Shown piece after piece: positions 1-10,440 of a stretch of DNA of 64,000 nt (within the stretch, counting starts at the first letter, position 1; each line of letters opens with the position of its first letter). The stretch lies in NCBI GenBank assembly GCA_947396885.1, contig OX377204.1, forward strand, positions 40,323,975 to 40,387,974, written 5' to 3'. This DNA is from Heligmosomoides polygyrus polygyrus (taxonomy: Eukaryota > Nematoda > Chromadorea > Rhabditida > Heligmosomidae). Position numbers and translations under genes: made by a program. Below the pieces are notes generated by a model. The model had not been told where the DNA came from. It ran no database searches and was given only the letters and a program-made list of their open reading frames with translations.

Positions 1-650
1 AAGAACATCTGACTCCAAAAACAGCAATACCAGACCTTTAGATAGCAGGTGAATACATACGTTACGATTATGTGGGAAGCCAGTAATGAAAATGGAAGAG
101 AACTGGAACGCGAGGTTGCTTATATCTCCGTGCTCGTGTTTATTACGTTGTTGACAGAGCGCGATTTGTTGATCCTCCGAATCACTTAAACACCCTACTC
201 GGTACACTGAGTAGTGGAGCAGTAGCCTATTTGAGAACTCACGTTCTGCTCTCGTGCCACCTGCAGCACTCTTGTTGACCAAGAACCAGAGACCAAAATC
301 ATTCCTTATCCTATGTACATATGTAAAAATTACGTCCAATGAAAGCCCGATTCTCGAAATGTAGGGATTCGTTCCAACTGAACTGATCTTCTTGTTTTCT
401 CGTATGTACCCAAACCTTACATAGAAGAGTAATTAAGTTTAGTAGTAGTAGTTCACCATAACTGATCTGACATTTTAATCTGGGGAGTTCAGGAAACGTC
501 GTTCATGAAAATTACACTTGTTCGGATACTGATGCTACTATTCTTAAATGTTTTTCAGCACAATAAAGCTAACATAAAACAGAAAACAAACTCAATTCTG
601 CACTTGTGACCCATCCTGAGGCAAATTCCTAAATATCCAATGGTAACTCG
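1..650. other. Intergenic stretch, nothing recognised
   Basis: AT-rich sequence with no long reading frame, no transposon end and no RNA gene that I can see. The CR1-like LINE coding sequence begins just to its right. Confidence 0.5.
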
Positions 651-975
651 ATTCTCGTAGCGGAAGGTCCAGGGAAACGTTGATGTTGCCGACGCTTAAT
701 GACTGGAACTGGAATCTTTCATCCGCTTGATCAAAAAATGGATGTCAACGTTGTCTATTTTGATTTCATGAAAGCGCTCGACAAGGTCCCTTCCGCTATG
801 CTGATTAACAAACTTGAAGAAATAGGTCTGCTCCCCAGAGTAACTGAAGGGATGAAAGATTTCATATCGGACAGCACCTTCCAGAATAGAATTTATGAAT
901 CATACTCCGAATCGCCACCAGACACTGGAGGTGTTCCTCAGGGTGGAGTTTTATCTCCAATACTGTTTTCGATTT

Positions 976-1273
976 GGGCGCGTGTAGCGCAGTCGGAGGA
1001 GGCGCGACTGTCGCGTGCACCCGATACCAGGTTCTTGGTTCGGATTTCCCGCCCAGGCCAACCAAGCCTTCCATCCCTCCGGGGTCGGTGAATTGGTACC
1101 GGACTTGTCTGGGAAGGATAGAGCGCTGACTTGTTCATCGGCTGGCCACCGCAAGTCATTGTATGGCCAAATACGCATTCATGTCGCCTCCACGACATCC
1201 CGTAGAAGTAGAATGCGCTGGCGCATCCCAGAAGGGATTGAGTAACGCCGTCCTTTATCCTTTATCCTTTTAA
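976..1273 (+). mobile_element. tRNA-derived SINE (copy 1), inserted in the CR1-like LINE
   Basis: A 298-bp insertion flanked by a perfect 12-bp duplication TGTTTTCGATTT (964-975 and 1274-1285). The head resembles a tRNA gene: an A-box-like GTAGCGCAGTCGG at about 984-996 and a B-box-like GGTTCGGATTTCC at about 1037-1049, so RNA polymerase III transcription is likely. The 3' end is a (TCCTTTA)n tail. Removing the insertion and one duplication restores the LINE frame (SPILFSIYAEIP). Related copies lie at about 9850 and at 58,401-58,659 (minus strand). Confidence 0.9.
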
Positions 1274-1795
1274 TGTTTTCGATTTATGCGGAAATTCCTT
1301 CGTTGGTTATCAATACGGCGTCAAACGTCGACGGATGATCCAAAAATTTATAAGAACATTGCTACGTAGTGGGGAAGACCACACTGCTCCCCAATTGGCG
1401 ATACATACTATTGTTGATTAGTCAGTAAAGTGGAAGTTACCTCCTTCGGGACCAACATCCCAGGTACTTCACCTCGGACAGCAGCCCAACAGGGACAACT
1501 GTCGCATTGAAGAGCTCACTTGACAGTGCTGATAGTTTCCGTGATCTTGGATTTGTTTTAGACTCAAAGCTTTCGTTTAAAGAACGCTGTGAACTCATAC
1601 ATAGCAAGGAAGGTTGACAGAGCTGTATGCAGAATATTTGAAGTATTACGAACAAATTCAATTATTCATTTATTGTTCGCGTATAAACGAACAATAACCG
1701 TATGTTAGACCTATATTGGAGTACGGCGTTATTGCAATCGGTCCTAAGTGCAAGCCAGAACTTTCTAGGCTTCTTCTTCTTCTTCTCCCGAGCGT

Positions 1796-4753
1796 TTAGT
1801 CCCGCGCCGTCGCAGGGTCCGCTGTTCTTATGATCCGTCGCCACCTCATCCTATCAAAGGCGTCGTCTGGCATGGCGCCGACTTCAGCGAGATCTTTCTT
1901 GATGACATCCTTCCACCTTTTCCTTGGGGCTCCTCTCGGACGCTTTCCGGGTGCCTCGAAATCTAGGGCCAACCTTATGGGGTGATCCTCTGGTCTTCTG
2001 AGGACGTGTCCGTACCACCTCAGGCGCTGCTCCCTCATCTTCAGCTGGATCGGAGCTGTCTTCATCACTGCCCTAACATCCTCGTTTCGCACCCTGTCCC
2101 GACGGGTCCATCCACAAGCCCACCTGAGCATCCTCATTTCCGCCGCATGCAATTGCCGCTCCTGCGCTTTACCTAGGGCCCAGCACTCACTGCCGTAGAG
2201 GAGGGCAGGCCTCACCACTGTTCTATAGAGCTTTCCTTTGAGTGTCCTGGAGCACCTACGGTCGCAGAGGATTCCTGTGGACTCCCTCCATTTGAGCCAG
2301 GCTGCGTTTATCCGTCCCCTGACCGCCTGGTCCACACTTCCTTCCTCGGATAGGTCACTTCCGAGGTAGCGGAATTCTTCCACCTTCTCGATCGCCTCCC
2401 CTTGGCAGTCTAGGATCGGTCTAGTGCACTGCTCAGAGCTGATAAACTTGGTCTTCTTCACGTTCAGCCGCATGCCGTTATCCGCGAGGGCTACTTGCCA
2501 CAGCCTCACTTTCTCCTCCAGCTCCTCCCGGCTGTCGGCTACTAGAGCGATATCGTCCGCGTAGAGGATGGTCCTGAGAGGGCCTTCCTCCAGGAGTTTC
2601 ACTATGCAGTCAAGCGTCAGCACGAAGAGGAACGGACTCAGAGCCGACCCTTGATGTACACCCACTGTGATGTCCATCTTCTTTGTCATTCCGTGTGGGG
2701 TTCGTACCGCCGCTTTCGAGCCTTCGTACATGTCCTTTACGACTGTGATCAGACGTTCCGGGACACCTCTACCTCGGAGCGATTTCCAGAGCACGGCCCG
2801 GGGTAGCCTGTCGTAGGCTTTCTCCAAGTCCAGAAAGGCCATGTAGCAGGGCTTTCGTTTCTCCCGATATTTCTCCATTACCTGGCGAGCGATGAAGATG
2901 GCGTCTGTGGTGGACCTCTCAGGCATGAAGCCCCACTGCTCCTGGGAGATTGTCACCATCTCCCTCAGCCTCGAGTCGACCAGACGTTCGTAGATCTTCA
3001 TCGTGTGCGAGATCAGTTTGATCCCTCGGTAGTTGGAGCACTCGGACGCGTCCCCTTTCTGTTTGAAGATGGGGACTATGATGCTGTCCCTCCAGTCATC
3101 CGGCATCTTACTGTCTATCATGACTCTGTTGAAGAACTGTGTCAGCCAATTGACTCCACAGTCCCCAAGCACCTTCCAAGCCTCTACTGGCACCCCATCA
3201 GGTCCAGCTGCCTTCCCGAGCTTCATCTTTCCTATGGCGTTGCGAACCTCTTCCCGCGTCCAGGATGGGATGGGTCCTTCCGTTGGTTGTTCTTCTTGAA
3301 CTTCGCGACGAGGCAATTCTTCATTCAGGAGCTCCTTGAAGTACTCCTCCCATCTTTTTCTGACCTCGACTGGCCTACGTAGTACCCTGCCGTCAGCACC
3401 CCTCACTGTCTTGACCACTCGAATGTCGGCGCAAGCTCTATGCCGCGCCTTAGCCAGCCGGATAGCAAACTTCTCTCCCTGTGGCCCATCTAGCTTCTCA
3501 TATAGGGCATCCATCTCCGCTCTCTTCGCTTTCGCTACAGCTGCTTTTGCCAGGCTCTTCATCTTCCTATAGACTGTAAGATGCTCGGGTGCGCTTGTCG
3601 TTTGCCACTGATTATAGGCCTCCTTCTTTTTCCTCACCACAGCCTGCACCTCTTCATTCCAGAACCATGCAGCCTTATCTCCTCTGATCCCTCCCTTTGT
3701 TTCACCGAGGGTTTCCTTGGCACATCGTAGAATCGTTTGGGTCACCCTCCTCCAGGTCTCGTTCACGGGACCAGTTGGATCCGGAAGACCTGCATCGAGC
3801 ACCCTCCTTCGTAGCTCGTTGCGCTCTGAACCCCGCAGTTTCCACCATCGGATTCTGGGTTCTGTTCTTACCTTGGGTTTGCTGGGTAGAGGTATGGCCA
3901 GGTCAGCTACCAATGGCCTGTGCTGTGGTGCTACATCTTCAGCCGGAAGGACCTTCACATCCCGGACAGTTTTCAAGGCAGGTCTTCGCACTAGGATGTG
4001 GTCGACTTCCGTCCTTCTTCCTCCGCTAGCATAGGTTACCTTCTGGCTCTCCCTCTTCGCGAAGAAGGTGCTACAGACCACCAGGTCGTGGGCAATAGCC
4101 AGCTCGAGAATTCTTTCTCCATCTGGGTTCATCAAGCCGACCCCTTTACCTCCATGTACCCTTTCTACTCCTCTTCTGCCACTCCCTACGTGGCCATTCA
4201 TGTCCCCTGCTATGGACAGGTAATCGCCTTCTGGTACGGACCTTATGGCCTCCTCGAGCGTGAAGTAGAAATCATCTTTCTCGTGCTCGGGGCATCCGGT
4301 CTGAGGGGCGTAGACGGACATGACAGTCCAGTAACCCTCCTTCGTGTCGAGCCGCAGTGACATGATGCGGTCGTTTATCCTTTGGACAGCAGCTACCGAA
4401 TCCCTGAGGGACTCTGCGACAGCTATCCCGACACCGTTCCTCTTCGTATCCTCTCCGTTGTAGAACAGCTTGACCCCTTCTCCAATCTCCTTGGCCTTCG
4501 CTCCTTTCCATCTCGTTTCCTGCAGACACAGGACTTCTATCTTTCTGCGCTTCATCAAGTCGGCCACCTCTCTGGATCTTCCGGTCAGCGTTCCCACATT
4601 CAGAGTCCCCACTCGAACTAGCTTCTTTGGCCGAGGTCGTTCTGCCCTCGGTAGCCCTCGCATACTGACCGCAGAACTCGGGCGGGGGTTCTGCGCGTCA
4701 CTTCCGGGTGACGTCCTAGCCTTTATACTGATTCCATTGCGACTTTTGATCAT
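1796..4753 (-). CDS. RTE endonuclease/reverse transcriptase polyprotein, intact
   Basis: 985 residues with no stop or frameshift. Residues about 45-290 are an APE-like endonuclease that would nick target DNA: Asn52 in TLNVGTLTGR, Glu79 in LQETRW, YAPQTG at 148-153, Asp184/Asn186 in AGDMNGHVG, Asp251 in EVDHILVRR and His278 in PQHRP are all present. Residues about 500-770 are the reverse transcriptase, which would prime from the nick: GKAAGPDGVP (513-522), FLDLEKAYD (640-648, catalytic Asp642), [11 protein letters not shown] (700-710) and YADD (731-734). The C-terminal region contains [10 protein letters not shown] and ends near ATARD. I took the first in-frame ATG; Met31 is an alternative start just before the conserved endonuclease. 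The sequence is more GC-rich than the surroundings. All expected catalytic residues are visible, so activity is plausible but unproven. Confidence 0.95.
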   Translation of the reverse strand: MIKSRNGISIKARTSPGSDAQNPRPSSAVSMRGLPRAERPRPKKLVRVGTLNVGTLTGRSREVADLMKRRKIEVLCLQETRWKGAKAKEIGEGVKLFYNGEDTKRNGVGIAVAESLRDSVAAVQRINDRIMSLRLDTKEGYWTVMSVYAPQTGCPEHEKDDFYFTLEEAIRSVPEGDYLSIAGDMNGHVGSGRRGVERVHGGKGVGLMNPDGERILELAIAHDLVVCSTFFAKRESQKVTYASGGRRTEVDHILVRRPALKTVRDVKVLPAEDVAPQHRPLVADLAIPLPSKPKVRTEPRIRWWKLRGSERNELRRRVLDAGLPDPTGPVNETWRRVTQTILRCAKETLGETKGGIRGDKAAWFWNEEVQAVVRKKKEAYNQWQTTSAPEHLTVYRKMKSLAKAAVAKAKRAEMDALYEKLDGPQGEKFAIRLAKARHRACADIRVVKTVRGADGRVLRRPVEVRKRWEEYFKELLNEELPRREVQEEQPTEGPIPSWTREEVRNAIGKMKLGKAAGPDGVPVEAWKVLGDCGVNWLTQFFNRVMIDSKMPDDWRDSIIVPIFKQKGDASECSNYRGIKLISHTMKIYERLVDSRLREMVTISQEQWGFMPERSTTDAIFIARQVMEKYREKRKPCYMAFLDLEKAYDRLPRAVLWKSLRGRGVPERLITVVKDMYEGSKAAVRTPHGMTKKMDITVGVHQGSALSPFLFVLTLDCIVKLLEEGPLRTILYADDIALVADSREELEEKVRLWQVALADNGMRLNVKKTKFISSEQCTRPILDCQGEAIEKVEEFRYLGSDLSEEGSVDQAVRGRINAAWLKWRESTGILCDRRCSRTLKGKLYRTVVRPALLYGSECWALGKAQERQLHAAEMRMLRWACGWTRRDRVRNEDVRAVMKTAPIQLKMREQRLRWYGHVLRRPEDHPIRLALDFEAPGKRPRGAPRKRWKDVIKKDLAEVGAMPDDAFDRMRWRRIIRTADPATARD

Positions 4754-5133
4754 GGTTTGTGACAGGTTTCTCCATCAGCCGGCCTGTCAACCTGGGCCTG
4801 ACGCTGGAACCGTTGCCATTTTTGCAATTTCTGCAGGGCATGGCGTGCCGGACTTCACATGAGGTGACACCACCAAAACCAATAACCGTTTGTGGTGTCT
4901 ACCTCCCTTTTCGCCCCGGGCGGAGCTCGTATCACCCCTTTCTTGCCTTCGGGGTGCCCCTTTCGTGCCTTCGGGGCGTGCTGTGATTCAGACTTCGCTA
5001 GGCTTCCGAAGAATTGTCGAACTCCTTCTCAGCCTGGGAGACCCTGCCGGAGATTGAAAACCTCCGCTGTACATCGCAGTTCGACACCCATTGCCACCCC
5101 CACGCCACGATGAGGCGCTGAACCATGTGGGAG
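4754..5133 (-). promoter_or_regulatory. RTE 5' UTR, likely internal promoter region
   Basis: Non-coding, GC-rich leader between the element's 5' border and the ATG at 4753. It contains a direct repeat of CCTTCGGGG (about 4959-4977). Full-length non-LTR elements usually carry their promoter here; no specific motif is identified, so the regulatory role is inferred from position. Confidence 0.45.
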
Positions 5134-5706
5134 CAGAACTTTCTAGGCTTGAAAGTACAAAAAAGCTTTACTAGAAAACAAAGGATAAGAGTTTACGGTC
5201 TAGACTACGCCGCCTTACTATCAGCATTTGAGAGAAGTCAAATTTTTAACTTGCGCATTCCTGCCTATCGTAGAAGAAAGTTGGTCTAATCATGATTTAC
5301 AGGTTGCTAAATTGTATACTACGCTTTTCCCTCAAGTGTTCAATTTAATTTTTCTCATAACTCAAGGGGTGGGCAGTGGAAGACCCAGATTCCTAGAGCA
5401 TGAAGTAACTGAGATTTTCACTCTTTACTTGTCGAACCGGCAGTGCATCTCTGAGATTCTCAAAGAAAAACAATTTGTCATGCTATCCAATACAGTGCAA
5501 AATTCTGGTTGACCGGTATCTACAGGGAGCTTGCCAGTTTGCCATCCTCCCAGATAGTTTGTTTCGTTTTATGAATAATCCTAGTGGTACCATTTTCTTC
5601 CATTCCATTTTTTCTTCCACTTCCATCTTTTTTCTGTTTCCATTTTCTTTTACGTTGGACTGTAATTGCAGAGCGAGGCTATCCACGCATTTAATAAATA
5701 AATAAA

Positions 5707-8700
5707 CAGTGCATTTCCAGGTGCATTCATAACCTGTCATTCACTCTATGTCGTTTGAAGTTCACGGAAGAGCAACTGCTTTCTCTACTGGCACGAACGT
5801 CCTGCAGATCGTTGACACTCGACTTCTGTCACTTCGAGCAGGACATCATCACTGACAAGGTTGGTGGAGGAATAGAAGGAAAGCGATATGACATGAGATG
5901 GCACTTGACATGCGACACCACAGCTTGTGTAGCGCTTCATGTGGACAGTGTCCACCGGAATCTCATCCGTGACTTCCACTAAGCCGATATGGAAACTACT
6001 TGTTAAGAGATTGCGCTTAAGCTCATCAAGGGTTTACGTTAACCAACGCATCTTAGTTCCTCCATTGATAAGACTACGGCTAGGAAGTTTTACGTTCCAT
6101 CTATCAATGATTGCAACTGACACCGACTTCAGAAACAATGGTTCGTTCTTTGAAACCCACGCTGCATCAAAGAAAGATTGAAGCAGCTTCGAAATCCTAT
6201 GCATGGCAATGATATCCCGCAATAGACAGAGTTGATTTCCTCTGTGTAATATTGAAACATCCCCTATGAATCGGATTTCCTCGAGATCGCCTAATGACGA
6301 ATGAGCTAAGCCAAAATATGCCTTTCCAGCGGCGTTTACTCTTTCTTTCCTCTGCGCTAAAGCAACCTCTAATCAGCCGTGTCAAGTGGTGCGAGTTGGA
6401 AGCTCTGGTGTGAGTTCTGAGCAGAAGAAGCGAAAAGCAATCTGCTCAATGACAAGGAATGGACAGTGAGATGTCACGCAGGTGACAGCGGCTTCCACAG
6501 CCGCGTTCTCACGTCGATCAGTGTGGAAGAAGAAAGGCTTGAAGTTCGATCTGTTCTAATCACGAATCTGGCTCATGGCTGGGCCAGCTGCTTATTTACG
6601 CGGCAAGGAACCTTTTTAGACGTGACAGAGGATGATATGGGTTGGCCGAGTCAACATCTGAGAAAGCCGAAACATGATTGAAATACATAAAATGGTGCAT
6701 TCTTTGATAGTTGAAGAAGCTGTACATTTGGAGGCCCAGCTGCTCTCTTTTCCAGGTCCACCGGCATCAACCGCCTTTGAGAGATTTCCAAAGGCCTTCA
6801 GATTAGTGGCTCGGAAATACCCTTAGGCCGTAAGCGAAATCGTGAACATAGACCCTCGTAATGAACATTACTAGCGCTACTTTCTTCAAACGTACTGATT
6901 AGCATAAACAGCATCTGTTGCTTAACAACGGATCCTCTCGGTGAGAGAAGTTCAAGGTATCATAATGGTTCTTACTCAATGAATACATTCCATTCCTACG
7001 CGTGCAAATTTCTCGCGTCCTACCAACATTTCCGCCTATCTCCACGGTTCTATTGAGCTGAGAACTTCAAATGCGCTATTTCAACAGGAATCCGGGGCAT
7101 CCACCTTCCTCACCGCTTGCTCCTGTATTCCAGCTACTCTTCTAGAGACCATATAACGAATAGAAAATTCACTCAATAATATATTTGTGCTAAACGAATC
7201 CCATAGGTGGATCCTTATTCGGAAGCTGATGCTTTGGCCTTAAGAGCTCAGTGTATCTTACTCCACCTAGTCGGTAACTAATTCATTCCCGACGTGTTTC
7301 ATGAGTGCCTGGACACTGGATGAGGAGGCTCGACCTACACAGCTTGTTAAGATCGTTGAAAACGTCAGGAAACCGAAACTTCAGGTCTAAATTTTTCGGG
7401 TTGCAACTTGTTCAAATTTGCTGATATACGTGCTTGCTGAAGGCTAGCATGTATTTACTTTTATATTTAGCCGTTCAAATCATGGAACACAAAGTTTGCG
7501 AGCTGTGCCCTGCCTGACATCGGAGTTTTGTAGAGTACAGCGAAACGTCCGTGTAACATTAGTAATGTAACTTATGTGAGGGAGGGCGTAGTTACCATGA
7601 CGGAAAGTAGCTAAAATAGTTTACTCGCGGAACGGCCGAGCTTCTCCACGGTTTCATGGTCTGTCCCCTCCCTCCCTCCAAGCCTCGCTGAGCGCTGACA
7701 ATAAAGTGTAGTAGTCAGACAGCTGGTCGCTCCAGAAGAAACTGATCGGCCACAACTGGTGGAACCCCACCCGTCGCCGAAGTCGGGCTGCGCATCGATC
7801 GCGTGGGGGTTGATGGTTCTGATGGCCGGCTGTCAGAGGCTTGTCAGTACGAAAACACATCATACGTGTCGGCCGCAGGACAGACTGTCACACGTGTGTG
7901 GCATGCGCGGGACAGGCCGTCGCGGCCGGCCACAGCCATCACCCGGCGGCGAAGGCAGCGGCGGGACGCTCCGGGCAGTCGTGGGACATGGAACGGAAGA
8001 GTGCTGTGGTACGTTGGGGCGGCCTGGATCAGCTTAGTTTCTTGCCCCATGCCCGCAGCTAACCATCTCTCTTACGTTGTAGCAGTGCTGAGAGCCTAAC
8101 GTCAAGAGCCATGACAAAACTGACAGGCCTTGATAGTGAGAGGTGTATCACGGAGACCTTCCTTGCTTTAGATTCCTTTCGCGACTCAATCGAAATTGCT
8201 CTGGAAATAGTACGGCGTCGCAATCGCAGGAGGATTCGGATATTTGCAGGTGATCGCCTCTATGCCACAACTGAGGACGCTTCGAGTACAACCCAGATCA
8301 AGTGTATTCCATCGTCATCTGACGGACACGTCCGTCAGAAACTGGGGATCTGCGCCACCGCACACCATTGCCCTCTATAACTGCTCCACAAGCATTACAC
8401 TTCAAGGCATTTTCGACATGATCAAGGTGAGCCTGCTTTCATTGCGTGTTTTTAACGGCCACAAGTCTCTTCTGCTGGAAGTGGCCCTGTATATTGACAG
8501 CAATGGTGCCTTAAACGCAAGGTTTCGAAGAAGTTCTTCTAAAAAAGAGTGGTGCTGCACAACTCTGTACCGTAGGAGGAAGCACTAAACTCCAATATTT
8601 TGATCTTTCTTCGGTTCAAAGCAGCAAAACAGCCAAAATCTACGATCTCCCATCTGTGCAGAGCTGTGTGGCACAAACTGAAAAGTTGGGTTTTCAGCGT

Positions 8701-9840
8701 TTTTTTTGTTGAATTCTGCGTAATTAAAAGCACCAGTCTGCTTATGATAACCTCATTTCCATACTACTTCCTGCGATAATATTGACTTCTTCCACTACCG
8801 TGTGAAATGAAGGTGGAACAGTCTCGCTTATTTCGAATGTTTAGGCAGTGGACGTGGACACAGCTGTAGACTGGGACTTTGGGAGGGTATTACCGAGCGA
8901 AGGAGCGGACGGGCAGCTATTCTCGATGTTGTCAATCCCCGGGTTGACGATCCTGGTCAGCGACGATTTCCGTTCACGACGTGTCCAGATGACTCGAGGC
9001 ACCTCGAGGATCGCGTTCAACCTCACCAAAGAAGAGGCGTACACCTCCTGATCCGCCGTGGCTGCCAAGATTCTCCTGGCCATATTGTGACCGGAGGGCC
9101 CAGAGACTGTGCAGTATTGCTCATGTGTTTATTGCTTGTGTTCTGTTACATTGATGACTACGGGTAGCTTCGATTCAAACAGGTGTTCTTTATTTTTTTC
9201 GTAGCTATTGAGGACGTGTTCCTAAGTGTGTTAAAAGGGATAAAATATGCAATGCATGCATGGGAACACAGTACCACGAAGCAGTGCTTCAGTACCTTTC
9301 CTAGCCGTGTGACTACTAGCCTGCTTTTCAGCAGCTGCATAACGACTAGAAAGTACCGCTGCTGTCGAATGCAATTCGATTCCTAACCTTGCAAACGTTC
9401 TAACGACCTATGACTCAAGCTTAACGCTTGTTGTTGACCTATATCGCCCCTCAATAATGAGTCAGACCCTGTGCTACTTTTACTTGCTTACATGCGTTGG
9501 TGGGCCGTCTTCACCGGTTATGCAGTCCACATCATCGTTTCCATCGTTTCCATTCGTTTCGTCTTCTCGCCACCACCATTCAGGATACTGTTGCCATTCA
9601 AACCACGTGAAATTGACTAGACGTTGATCCCTTCCCAGCTGAACAACCGCTTGGATCAACGAACGTGTCGACTCACTTTGTTGGAGGTCTCCCAAGAGGT
9701 GTCCCTTGGGGCGCACTACAGTGCTCTTTTTGTCCGTCGATCACATTGACTGCTCACGGTGTAACTGTCCCATATGCATTTAGACCTCCACAAGTAATCC
9801 GCTAGTACTAAGAAGGAGCATTTCGTATGTTTATTCAATT
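5707..9840. other. Intergenic region, mostly unassigned
   Basis: No confident gene. About 5,750-6,400 carries coding-like fragments (separate entry). About 7,660-8,045 is markedly GC-rich (GGCCGG, GCGGCG runs) with overlapping open frames on both strands, which is a composition effect. 8,841-9,083 and 9,480-9,716 have short open frames on the minus strand; the second ends in GEDGPPTHVSK and could be an exon, but I see no partner exon or family. Confidence 0.4.
5755..6400. pseudogene. Degenerate coding-like stretch of unknown family
   Basis: Protein-like sequence appears in pieces on both strands. On + it opens with FTEEQLLSLLARTSCRSL and continues to about 5,980. On minus, frames around 6,034-6,222 read ISKLLQSFFDAAWVSKNEP and then RWNVKLPSRSLINGG, and are broken by stops. 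I cannot assign a family or even the strand with confidence. It may be a dead gene fragment or chance open frame. Confidence 0.2.
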
Positions 9841-9844
9841 ATTT

Positions 9845-10440
9845 ATTTGACACATGGTAGCGCAGTCGGGGAGGGCACCGGCTGTCGCGTGCACCCGATT
9901 CCAGGCTCTTGATTCCTGTTTACCGCCCATGCCAACCAAGCCTTGCATAGAACCAGGGTCGGCGAGAGTTGCCCATCGCTGCGTTTTATGTGTAGTGTTG
10001 CATCAAACGCGAAAGAGCTGCCGGAGAAGCTCTACGGGAAGTTCGATTCCGACCACTCCGAGAAGTTCTACGAGTATCACGAGGCGAAGGGCTACGAATG
10101 GTTCTCTCATAAATTGCGACTCTGCCACATGCAAGAAGGAATTCAAAAAAGTGGTATGCCTGGCAGACTATGCTAACCTGACTTCTAAGAAGAACGTGTA
10201 CGATGATGGTGCGGACCTGGATGAAGAATTCGCTTGTGAGGGCTGGACTCGACGAAGCAACAACTCAGGTTTGAACTGGTCGAAGATGTGCTGTTCGAGC
10301 GATACAAACCCATTGAAAAAGGCATAGCACAAAACAGTTCGATAAAGTACATATTCAAATTGCCCCCACAATACTCCGTATGAGTAGAATACGTAGCGCA
10401 TCCCGCAAAGTGGTTTAATGCCGACCTTGATCCTTTTTTA
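9845..10440 (+). mobile_element. SINE-related composite (copy 2) with foreign coding-like core
   Basis: The first about 120 bp (9,852-9,971) match the head of SINE copy 1: GGTAGCGCAGTCGG A-box, GCGTGCACCCGATT, CCAACCAAGCCTT and GGGTCGGCGAG. The last about 55 bp (10,382-10,436) match its 3' end: AGTAGAATACG, GCGCATCCCGC and a GATCCTTTT tail. Between them, the roughly 155 bp expected from copy 1 is replaced by about 400 bp of unrelated, coding-like sequence. A short TTATTTG occurs just outside both ends (about 9,842-9,848 and 10,436-10,443) and may be the target duplication. Confidence 0.6.
9995..10330 (+). pseudogene. Protein-coding-like fragment inside the SINE composite
   Basis: One frame reads KELPEKLYGKFDSDHSEKF, then YEYHEAKGYEWFSHK. 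After an apparent frame change near 10,115 the second frame reads CKKEFKKVVCLADYANLTSK, then DDGADLDEEFACEGW and LNWSKMCC, with several cysteines. The amino-acid composition is that of a real, possibly secreted, protein rather than a transposon protein. I do not recognise the family. It has no start codon or splice sites of its own, so it looks like a captured cDNA or exon fragment that is no longer functional. Confidence 0.4.

Larger units (their letters stand above)
1773..5133 (-). mobile_element. Full-length RTE-clade non-LTR retrotransposon
   Basis: A 3361-bp element bounded by a perfect 17-bp target duplication CAGAACTTTCTAGGCTT (1756-1772 and 5134-5150). On the minus strand it has a 380-bp 5' UTR (4754-5133), a single 985-codon frame (1796-4753) and a 3' UTR of only about 25 bp that ends in a GAA repeat (+ strand CTTCTTCTTC at about 1771-1786). 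One ORF, a tiny 3' UTR and a microsatellite tail are typical of RTE elements. It lies antisense inside the CR1-like LINE, splitting the codons around CKPELSRLE. The perfect duplication and open frame indicate a recent insertion, the youngest event that can be dated in this stack. Confidence 0.95.
650..5706 (+). mobile_element. CR1/jockey-type LINE, 5'-truncated and interrupted twice
   Basis: Reverse transcriptase fragment on +. The first block (from about 699) reads YFDFMKALDKVP and then GGVPQGGVLSPILF, typical of palm motifs A and B of jockey-superfamily LINEs. The frame breaks at 975, where a SINE sits, and resumes at 1286 (IYAEIPSLV). A further block at about 1530-1770 reads LGFVLDSKLSF and then ILEYGVIAIGPKCKPEL, which is the thumb region. 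It breaks again at an RTE insertion (1773-5133) and resumes from 5151 with the C-terminal part (RRRKLV near 5265-5285). The 3' end is a short AATAAATAAATAAA tail at about 5691-5705. The endonuclease and N-terminal half are absent, so this is a dead 5'-truncated copy with additional small frameshifts. The exact 5' border is uncertain. Confidence 0.8.

Noticed and set aside
3005..4862. Several 80-130 residue frames on + opposite the RTE ORF
   Set aside because: Shadows of the intact minus-strand RTE coding sequence.
7654..8099. Overlapping open frames on both strands in a GC-rich block
   Set aside because: Explained by low stop-codon frequency in GC-rich DNA; no motif, splice signal or repeat partner.
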